Shown: positions 1 to 5,173 of the stretch, in pieces
Layout of the letters: each line of letters starts with the position of its first letter
How positions within the stretch are numbered: position 1 is the first letter of the stretch
Assembly (NCBI GenBank): GCA_011389755.1
Contig: JAABTR010000465.1
Coordinates: 1-7,387, forward strand
Direction: 5' to 3'
Length of the DNA stretch: 7,387 nucleotides
Origin: Deltaproteobacteria bacterium
GTDB taxonomy: Bacteria; Myxococcota_A; Polyangia; JAAYKL01
The notes under the pieces: model-generated
The model's input: the letters and a program-made list of their open reading frames with translations, nothing else
Databases searched by the model: none
Told to the model about the DNA's origin: nothing
Translations under genes and position numbers: made by a program

Positions 1-852
1 GGCTTCGGCGTGGAGCGAGCGGTCACTGTTCAGGGTCGAAGTTTTTTTTTGACCGCTCACAAGACCCTCGTCCCCAGGCAGGACACCCGGCTCTCCGGAC
101 GCGTGAGCACCTACCGGGGGATCCCCCTCGAGGATCGAAGGCCCTGGCCCGTCGGCTGGATCACGAGCAAAAAGGCCTTCGCCTACAAACGAGCGACGAC
201 CTCTCGGGCGCATCTCATAGGCGGCGCCCAGAGGTACACCCCTTTTGAGTACCTCGAAGAAATTGGGACGGCGATACGCTTTGACGACGGCGCATTCCTG
301 CGAAAACGAGACGTCCGCGTGGCGCGCCCGACCGCTCGACCCGAATCCGTCGGGCCGGGTGAAAAATGGATCGACGTCGACGTGTCCGAGCAGATCTTGA
401 CCGCCTACGTTGGAGACGAACCCGTCTACGCCGCGCTCGTCTCAACAGGGCGAGGAGGCGCCTCAAAGACCGTCAAGGGCGAGTGGCGGATTTGGGCCAA
501 GGTGGCCGCCATCGCCATGGACAACACCGACGATCCGCCCGAGGAGGCTTTTGCAGAAGATTCCGACGAAATCTACAATCCAATCCTCGAGGAGATCGCC
601 GAAGAGCCCCTGCCACGGCGCGCCTACAGCCTGCACGAGGTGCCCTGGACACAGTTCTTCTTCGAAGGCTATGCGCTGCACGGCGTCTACTGGCACGACG
701 GCTTCGGTCACCGCCGCAGCCACGGCTGCGTCAACCTATCCCCACGAGTGGCCCGCTGGCTCTTCGACTGGACCAGGCCCCATCTGCCGGAGGGGTTTTG
801 GGCCATCCATGCAACTTCCGAGGATCCGGGCACCTTGGTTCGGGTGAGATGA
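1..852 (+). CDS. L,D-transpeptidase with YkuD domain (5' partial)
   Basis: Periplasmic enzyme of the YkuD family. Such enzymes form 3-3 cross-links in peptidoglycan or attach proteins to it, using a catalytic cysteine. Counting from the GTG at 10, the last 160 or so residues form the YkuD domain: a beta-rich opening (IDVDVSEQILTAYVGDEPVY, then STGRGG), H224-G225, and the active-site string S237-H238-G239-C240-V-N-L. All expected catalytic residues are present. Residues about 45-105 look like a bacterial SH3-like domain, a weak call. The frame is open to the left edge, and residues before and after the GTG read like continuous family sequence with no signal peptide. The GTG is therefore probably internal and the true start lies outside the window. 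Its stop overlaps an in-frame ATG (849) of the next gene. A nine-T run at 42-50 lies in the coding sequence. Domain call firm; physiological substrate unknown. Confidence 0.88.
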   Translation, partial: GFGVERAVTVQGRSFFLTAHKTLVPRQDTRLSGRVSTYRGIPLEDRRPWPVGWITSKKAFAYKRATTSRAHLIGGAQRYTPFEYLEEIGTAIRFDDGAFLRKRDVRVARPTARPESVGPGEKWIDVDVSEQILTAYVGDEPVYAALVSTGRGGASKTVKGEWRIWAKVAAIAMDNTDDPPEEAFAEDSDEIYNPILEEIAEEPLPRRAYSLHEVPWTQFFFEGYALHGVYWHDGFGHRRSHGCVNLSPRVARWLFDWTRPHLPEGFWAIHATSEDPGTLVRVR

Positions 853-855
853 GGC

Positions 856-883
856 TTCACCTCGTGACCCATTGGCGTATAGA
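856..883 (+). promoter_or_regulatory. weak candidate sigma-70 promoter before the PpiC gene
   Basis: TTCACC (856-861) and TATAGA (878-883) are separated by 16 bases and sit in an AT-rich patch (TATAGAATTAT) that stands out from GC-rich surroundings. If used, transcription would begin about four bases before ATG 894, giving a nearly leaderless message. That would fit the absence of a ribosome site at 894. The match to consensus is poor at both boxes, so this is only a suggestion. Confidence 0.2.
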
Positions 884-893
884 ATTATCTGTC

Positions 894-1811
894 ATGCGCA
901 ACCTTCGAACCATCGCAACGGCCCTGTGCATCGCCTGGGCGCTGCCGAGTTGCACCGAGTCCCGCGAGGTTCCGGGCTCGCAGCCGGTTTTGTCGCCCGG
1001 TCACTTCGCGGTGTCCCAAGAAGAGCTCGCGGCCCGAGTCGACGGGGTCCCCATCACGCTGGGCGACGTTCGTTCTATCATGTCGGAGCACCCCGAACCG
1101 CTCACCTCGCAGCAGGCGCTGGAGGTGGCAATACGCACCGAGCTGCTGGCGGCGCTGGCGAAAAAAAGAGGTTACGAGAGCTCCGACGAGGCGAAGAGCG
1201 CCCGCCGGGCCGCCATGGCCAGGGTGCTTCTCGAGCGCCGCATCGGCGAGGGGCTCGGCCCCAGCGACGTGCCGGTCGAGGTCGTCAAAAACACCTATGA
1301 ACGCCAAAAAGAGCGCTTCGTTCACGGGGTCCAGCGCAGGGTTGCCCACATCCTCGTGCGGGGGAAAAAGGATCTCGACGGGGCGCGCAGGCTGGCCGAG
1401 CAAATCTACGCGGCCGCGCAAGGGGCCGGGTCCCTCGAGGCGTTCGAAGGGGTCTACGAAGATTTCGCCGCCCAGAACAACAAAAAAGGGATCAAACTCG
1501 AGACGCTTTTGCCGTTCGACAAAAATAGCAAAAACCTTGTCTTTGAGTTCGTCGGCGCAACCTTCGCGGTCCCCAAGGTCGGGATGGTCTCCAAGCCGGC
1601 GCTGACGGAATTCGGCTACCACGTCATCTTCGTCATCGAGGAGCTGCCAGCGCAGAATGTCTCTTTCGAAGAGGCCAGGCCCAAGCTCGAAGAGGCGCTC
1701 TTGCCAGAGCTCAAGAGGAGGCGCGCTCGGCAGCTGGAGCACAGCCTGAAAAAAGAGGGAGACGTTTTCATCTTCGAGGACGTCCTGCCCTTGTTGGAGG
1801 CGACGCCGTGA
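894..1811 (+). CDS. parvulin-type (PpiC) peptidyl-prolyl isomerase, predicted lipoprotein
   Basis: Predicted envelope foldase of 305 residues. A short signal peptide ends in a lipobox-like L17-P-S-C20, so C20 should be lipidated. Residues about 40-125 resemble the SurA/PrsA-type N-terminal helical region (RVDGVPITLGDVRS, then helices). The parvulin domain spans about 148-250, with H152-I-L-V at its start and F240-G-Y-H243 near its end. The central glycine-rich loop of parvulins is diverged (KKGIKLE), so activity may be weak or the role mainly chaperone-like. A charged C-terminal helix follows. ATG 894 is chosen because it gives a standard lipoprotein signal, but it has no clear ribosome site. 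GTG 864 has GAGG nine bases upstream and would add ten residues; ATG 849 overlaps the previous stop as ATGA. The stop overlaps the next start as GTGA. Close to PrsA/SurA-like lipoproteins in architecture; client proteins unknown. Confidence 0.85.
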   Translation: MRNLRTIATALCIAWALPSCTESREVPGSQPVLSPGHFAVSQEELAARVDGVPITLGDVRSIMSEHPEPLTSQQALEVAIRTELLAALAKKRGYESSDEAKSARRAAMARVLLERRIGEGLGPSDVPVEVVKNTYERQKERFVHGVQRRVAHILVRGKKDLDGARRLAEQIYAAAQGAGSLEAFEGVYEDFAAQNNKKGIKLETLLPFDKNSKNLVFEFVGATFAVPKVGMVSKPALTEFGYHVIFVIEELPAQNVSFEEARPKLEEALLPELKRRRARQLEHSLKKEGDVFIFEDVLPLLEATP

Positions 1812-2230
1812 GCCGCTCCTCGGGGAAACCGGACTCTTCGGAGCCTGCGCAGCGCGACATGGACAAGTCGCCCTTCGCCGCAATCATCGGGCGTCTGCGT
1901 GAAAATTTTAGAGGTGTGGAGGCCGCCGCGTTCTTCGACAGTGAGGGCGAGACCATCGACTACGACGGGGAGCTCGATCCCTTTGCGACACGCCTTCTGG
2001 CCGCTCACCACGGGGTGATATACTCTTCTTTCCAGTCAAGGCTCGACTGGCTGCACCTCGGACGCATCGATTCCTTCGAGATCCGAACCAGCGAACGGGA
2101 GACCCTCACTCTGCCAGTCGCGGAAGATTTCTATCTCATGGTGGTCATGCAGGCAGGAGCGAGCTCTGTGCAGCTTCGGGCTGCCATCGAGGAGGTGGCT
2201 TTGGCCCTGCACGAAGAGGCCGGGTTTTAA
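1808..2230 (+). CDS. roadblock/LC7-like domain protein
   Basis: Small 140-residue cytosolic protein without signal peptide or membrane segment. After a polar N-terminal tail of about 22 residues comes one compact alpha/beta domain: helix (SPFAAIIGRLRENF), strand (GVEAAAFFDSEGETI), helix (ATRLLAAHHGVIYSSF), strands (FEIRTSERETLTLPV and FYLMVVMQ) and a closing helix (RAAIEEVALALHEEA). This order is that of the roadblock/LC7 fold, whose members (MglB, for example) dimerise and regulate small GTPases such as MglA. No MglA-like GTPase lies in the window. The GTG start overlaps the stop of the PpiC gene, and GGAGG at 1796-1800 sits seven bases upstream, so this start is well supported. ATG 1859 is a possible internal start just before the domain. 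Fold call is by pattern only; the function is not known. Alternative: an unrelated small alpha/beta protein. Confidence 0.7.
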   Translation: MSRSSGKPDSSEPAQRDMDKSPFAAIIGRLRENFRGVEAAAFFDSEGETIDYDGELDPFATRLLAAHHGVIYSSFQSRLDWLHLGRIDSFEIRTSERETLTLPVAEDFYLMVVMQAGASSVQLRAAIEEVALALHEEAGF

Positions 2231-2268
2231 AAGCGAACCCTTAGGACATGGTGTCCCGGCCCCGGGCC
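2222..2268. terminator. cluster of inverted repeats at convergent gene ends
   Basis: Three short inverted repeats follow each other across the junction of two convergent genes whose stops are only ten bases apart. They are GGGTT/AACCC (2222-2226 and 2236-2240), GGACA-TGG-TGTCC (2244-2256), and GGCC-CCG-GGCC (2258-2268). None is followed by a T run on either strand, so this is not a standard intrinsic terminator. A bidirectional or factor-dependent transcript end is an inference from the position. Confidence 0.35.
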
Positions 2269-3197
2269 ACGGCGACCAACTGCCCCCCCGAGGGCAAAAC
2301 CCTCAGGGCCGTCGCCGTGTCCGCCAGGTCGGCTTCTATGACAGTGCGGCACGGACAGATGAGGACCTCACCGGCGGGCAGCGAACGTCTCATGGGCTCG
2401 ATGGAAATGCGGTAGCGGCGCCGGCGGGCGTTGTCGATGAGGGGCCATAGCTTCTCGTTGGCGTCCCCCTCCTTGGCCGACAGCATGGCGTAGCCGATGT
2501 CCTCGTACTGACCGGACTCAGTCTCCACCTGACACCAAAACCGCACCGCATCGATGAGTGGATCTCTTTCGATGGACTGGCGCAAAACAGCGAGCCTCGT
2601 CATCAAGGACTCGGGATCCACGTAGCTCAGCACACAAACGTGGGACCTCGCCGCGAGTCGGTCCTTCTTGCCGGCGCGCTGCGCCTCTCCGATGCCCGCC
2701 GAGCCGGCGGGCGAGAACGTCACAGCCAAATCGCACCCACCCAGAAGATCTTCGGCGTCGGCCTCGCTCAGAGCCAACCCGAGGCTCGGGCGGTTGTGCA
2801 CCACTACCTGGACGTCCACGCCGTTTTTGGCCCCGGCCCCTTTGAGCACGCTGCGCACGAGCGTCCCGAGCCCCGAAGCCGGCGTGGAGAAAGAGACGTG
2901 GACAAACGACAGCGCGCTGATGTGCTCCTTGAGCAGGGGCATGATCCCCGCCGCGGCGCGGGCGCCATCCCCTCCGCCGAAGCGATCCATGAACACCACG
3001 ACCGGGTGTGCGGAGAGCTTCTTTTCGACGAGGAGCTTTGCCAGCGCTTCGAACAAAAGCTTCTGGGGAACCATCCGCTCGAGAGGATCGCTGCCGAGCA
3101 ACCCGCGGACGTGCTTGGTCCGCTCATGCCACGAAGGCGCGATGCTTCGGAGCGCTTCCGAAAAAGCGCCGGAGGTTCTCTGTGCGGGGTCGCGCAT
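2241..3197 (-). CDS. hypothetical protein, 318 residues, coupled to AblB-like gene
   Basis: I do not recognise a family. There is no signal peptide or membrane segment, so it is probably cytosolic. A helical N-terminus (1-60) is followed by a strand-loop-helix that looks Rossmann-like (H64-PVVVFMDRFGGGDGARAAAG, then a helix). A second alpha/beta stretch follows (strand VDVQVVVHNRP, then LLGGCDLAVTFSPAGSAG). The C-terminal part is more polar and holds an I280-CPCR motif (C281, C283), which might be a redox or metal pair but is too short to claim. A glycosyltransferase-like or nucleotide-binding fold is possible. ATG 3197 is chosen because its A overlaps the last base of the upstream gene's stop (TGATG), a classic termination-reinitiation junction, and there is no strong ribosome site of its own. 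The frame stays open further upstream only because it runs antisense-free through the neighbour's coding region. It ends ten bases from the convergent roadblock gene. Confidence 0.75.
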   Translation of the reverse strand: MRDPAQRTSGAFSEALRSIAPSWHERTKHVRGLLGSDPLERMVPQKLLFEALAKLLVEKKLSAHPVVVFMDRFGGGDGARAAAGIMPLLKEHISALSFVHVSFSTPASGLGTLVRSVLKGAGAKNGVDVQVVVHNRPSLGLALSEADAEDLLGGCDLAVTFSPAGSAGIGEAQRAGKKDRLAARSHVCVLSYVDPESLMTRLAVLRQSIERDPLIDAVRFWCQVETESGQYEDIGYAMLSAKEGDANEKLWPLIDNARRRRYRISIEPMRRSLPAGEVLICPCRTVIEADLADTATALRVLPSGGQLVAVARGRDTMS

Positions 3198-4120
3198 CAG
3201 ATGAGCTTCTTCGTCCACAAGATGGCGTCCACCGGCTCCTTGCTGCCCTCCGGCATGAACTGCCGAGCCATCCAGCCCGTGCTGCGGAAACCGGCGCTGG
3301 CGAACACGTTGTTGAGGCCGACGTCGTCCCCGCACACCAAGGAGAACACCGAGACCGCGCCCAAGACCGCCAGCTGATCGATCGCCTCGACCACTCCGGC
3401 TCGGATCAAGGACTGATCGGCCTTGTTGCTGGGCGAAAAGAGCACCTCGAGCTTGGCGTTGCCGAAGCAGTCTTGGTATTCGGCGCCGATGATGTTGACC
3501 TGCTTGGTCCGCTTGTTGGTCACGGCGAAGTGGAAAAACTCGACCTCCCGGGAGAACTGATTGAACACCGGGGGCATGGCGTCTTGGTCGGGCACCTGGG
3601 GGCTATCGTTGGTCTTTTTGGCCTTGCCTTTTTCGGTCAGCCGCTCGATCTCGGCCCGCACGAGCTCCACCGCGGTCTCCTCCTCGATCTGCTCGACTTT
3701 GACCATCGGGGGCTTCTGATCGGCGAGCGCCTTGGAGGATGTCTTGAGATCATTGATGAACTCGACGTTCCGCTCGATCTTCATCGGTTCTTCTTTGGTC
3801 CGCTCCGCGTCGTAGACCTTGCTCATGATGTAGGCGTCCGAGCGCTTGTAGTAGCCTGGGATGGAACCCTCGCGCACGTACCCGACCCGCTGCCAGCCCG
3901 TCATGTCATCCCGCTCGATGAGCGTGAAGACTTTTCGCATCCCTTCGGAGGTCAGCACCCGCTCTAAGTAGTTGTGTTTGGCCTGAAAGTTGCCGCCGCG
4001 AAAATCGACGACGCGCAGCGTGCGGTTCGACGAATCGAACAATAAGCTGCAAAAAATATCCTCGTTGCGGACCATTCGCTCGGTCAATCTCTTGGCGCTG
4101 CGACTCTTCATGCTGTCCAT
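3197..4120 (-). CDS. AblB-like GNAT-family protein with degenerate acetyl-CoA loop
   Basis: A 307-residue protein whose two ends resemble AblB, the beta-lysine N-acetyltransferase that makes the osmolyte N-epsilon-acetyl-beta-lysine. The N-terminal part (about 20-105) has the AblB-like stretch G80-YVREGSIPGYY-K and then DAYIMSK. The C-terminal part (about 185-307) matches the AblB GNAT half: strand VNIIGAEYQ, helix, strand SVFSLVCG, then N270-NVFASAGF278-STG and a closing ILWTKKL. The region that should carry the acetyl-CoA loop (R/Q-x-x-G-x-G/A) reads SPSNKADQSL at about 229-238, without the motif. Residues about 105-180 are a charged K/E-rich linker in place of the usual middle segment. ATG 4120 is fixed by AAGGAG eight bases upstream. 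No lysine 2,3-aminomutase (ablA) is adjacent. It may be an acetyltransferase with another substrate or a non-catalytic relative. Confidence 0.72.
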   Translation of the reverse strand: MDSMKSRSAKRLTERMVRNEDIFCSLLFDSSNRTLRVVDFRGGNFQAKHNYLERVLTSEGMRKVFTLIERDDMTGWQRVGYVREGSIPGYYKRSDAYIMSKVYDAERTKEEPMKIERNVEFINDLKTSSKALADQKPPMVKVEQIEEETAVELVRAEIERLTEKGKAKKTNDSPQVPDQDAMPPVFNQFSREVEFFHFAVTNKRTKQVNIIGAEYQDCFGNAKLEVLFSPSNKADQSLIRAGVVEAIDQLAVLGAVSVFSLVCGDDVGLNNVFASAGFRSTGWMARQFMPEGSKEPVDAILWTKKLI

Positions 4121-4128
4121 TGACGCGA

Positions 4129-4134
4129 CTCCTT
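4129..4134 (-). promoter_or_regulatory. strong ribosome binding site that sets the AblB-like gene start
   Basis: On the - strand this reads AAGGAG, eight bases before ATG 4120. An upstream in-frame start at 4177 would lie on the other side of it, and the next ATG (4111) is 17 bases away. This site therefore decides the start at 4120. Confidence 0.75.
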
Positions 4135-4146
4135 CACATGACCCCC

Positions 4147-4163
4147 GCCTGAAAAATTCAGGC
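4147..4163. promoter_or_regulatory. perfect 17-base palindrome, candidate operator or leader hairpin
   Basis: GCCTGAA (4147-4153), AAA, then TTCAGGC (4157-4163): a perfect seven-base inverted repeat with a three-base centre. It lies 13 bases before the AAGGAG of the AblB-like gene and just after a candidate promoter. There is no T run on either strand, so a terminator is unlikely. Size and position fit a homodimeric repressor site. In RNA the same bases could form a short hairpin in the leader. Which of the two applies cannot be told from sequence alone. Confidence 0.5.
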
Positions 4164-4167
4164 ACCT

Positions 4168-4196
4168 TACTTAGCACTTAACCGCTCCACCATCAA
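4168..4196 (-). promoter_or_regulatory. weak candidate promoter of the AblB-like gene
   Basis: On the - strand TTGATG (4196-4191) is followed after 17 bases by TAAGTA (4173-4168). The -35 match is fair and the -10 match is poor. The predicted start of transcription would fall at the edge of the palindrome at 4147-4163, which makes the arrangement worth noting. Support is weak. Confidence 0.2.
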
Positions 4197-4231
4197 TTGC
4201 ACTTCGACGGGTCTGCCCGCGCCCCGGCGCT

Positions 4232-5170
4232 TTAGGTCGAGAGCGGGTCTAACAGCCCCTCGAGACGACCGGCGACTTCCTGGGCCCTCGGCTCGACCCA
4301 CTCGAGCCCCTTTTCCTTGCGAAACCACGTCATCTGGCGTTTCGCGAACCGCCTGGTGTCCGTCTTGATCTTCTCCACGGCCGCCTCCAGGGACAACTCT
4401 TGTCTCAGATACTCAACGAGCCTCTTGTAGCCCAGCCCCTGCATCGGTTTGCAGGTCGGCGAGCAGCCGGCTGCCAGGAGTCCTTCGACCTCTCCGAGAA
4501 ATCCCGCGGCCATCATGGCGTCGACCCGGGCGTCGATGATTTGACACAGCTCGTCCCGCGGCCGCAAAACGCCGAGGAAGACGGCTCGGTAGCGCCACTT
4601 GTCAAAACCGTGCTCCCGCTGCCACGTGGACATGGGGATCCCGCTGACCTCATAGACCTCGAGGGCTCTTCCGATCCGGACGCCGTCGTTGGGGTGGAGC
4701 CGCGAGGCCGCAACCGGGTCCACCGCCGCGAGCCGCGCGTGCATCGCAGCCCACCCTTCGCGTTTCGCCTCTTCGAGCACACCTGAGCGCACCGCGGCGT
4801 CCGCGGGAGGCGCCGCGTGCAGGCCGTGCAGCAAGGCCCTCAGGTACAGCCCGGTCCCTCCCACCACGAGGACACCACGACCGCGACCCGAGATCTGTGA
4901 GATGGCCGCGTCGGCCTCTCGAACATAACGAGCCGCATCGAACGGCTCGTCCGGCTGGGCGACGTCGATGAGGTGGTGGCGCACACCCGAGAGCTCCTGG
5001 GCGCTGGGCTTGGCAGCGCCGATATCGAAGCCGCGAAAGACCTGCATCGAGTCCGCGCCCACGATCTCGCAGCTCAAGCGCTGGGCCAGCTCGACGGCCA
5101 AGCGGGTCTTTCCGCTCGCCGTGGGACCGGCGATCACTCCGATGACAGGCGCCTTCTCGAGGGAGGCCAC
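4232..5170 (-). CDS. miaA: tRNA dimethylallyltransferase MiaA
   Basis: Transfers a dimethylallyl group from dimethylallyl diphosphate to N6 of A37 in tRNAs that read codons starting with U; the product is the precursor of ms2i6A. At 312 residues it has the usual family length. Visible motifs in order: the P-loop G15-PTASGKT22, the G38-ADSMQVFRGFDIGAAKPS segment holding the D40-S-M-Q43 substrate site, R64-HHLIDV, G104-GTGLY109, a variable helical insertion, and the tRNA-contacting R273-RFAKRQMTWFRKE near the C-terminus. All key residues are present. The start is GTG, three bases after the mutL stop, with a purine-rich GGGAGAGGG just upstream inside the end of mutL. Translation is thus probably coupled to mutL. 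mutL-miaA neighbourhood is common in Proteobacteria. A 111-base gap separates it from the next gene on the same strand, so that gene may have its own control. Confidence 0.97.
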   Translation of the reverse strand: MASLEKAPVIGVIAGPTASGKTRLAVELAQRLSCEIVGADSMQVFRGFDIGAAKPSAQELSGVRHHLIDVAQPDEPFDAARYVREADAAISQISGRGRGVLVVGGTGLYLRALLHGLHAAPPADAAVRSGVLEEAKREGWAAMHARLAAVDPVAASRLHPNDGVRIGRALEVYEVSGIPMSTWQREHGFDKWRYRAVFLGVLRPRDELCQIIDARVDAMMAAGFLGEVEGLLAAGCSPTCKPMQGLGYKRLVEYLRQELSLEAAVEKIKTDTRRFAKRQMTWFRKEKGLEWVEPRAQEVAGRLEGLLDPLST

Positions 5171-5173
5171 CGC

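Noticed and set aside
366..893. N-terminal extension of the PpiC frame inside the transpeptidase gene
   Set aside because: It is an Arg-rich out-of-frame reading of the YkuD coding region. The signal peptide and lipobox place the real start at 894 (or 864).
1161..1167. Seven-A run in the PpiC gene as a programmed frameshift site
   Set aside because: The zero frame continues into a complete, well-formed parvulin domain, and no downstream structure or useful alternative frame is seen.
885..1883. Long open frame on the - strand opposite the PpiC gene
   Set aside because: It mirrors the PpiC and roadblock coding frames, has an Arg/Leu/Asp-heavy composition typical of antisense frames in GC-rich DNA, and shows no family motif.
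3198..3335. Upstream extension of the unknown protein into the AblB-like gene
   Set aside because: The extra residues are Arg/Gln/Gly-rich shadow sequence, and the TGATG junction gives a natural start at 3197.
3008..3967. Long + strand open frame opposite the AblB-like and unknown genes
   Set aside because: Repetitive Leu/Gly/His/Asp composition, no ribosome site and no recognisable domain. The - strand frames have a strong ribosome site and GNAT-like motifs.
4147..4163. The palindrome as an intrinsic terminator of miaA
   Set aside because: No T run follows on the - strand; the next bases are GGGGGTCATG and then the ribosome site of the next gene.
4121..4177. Earlier start of the AblB-like gene at 4177
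   Set aside because: It would read through the palindrome and place the strong AAGGAG inside the gene. ATG 4120 is at the proper distance from that site.
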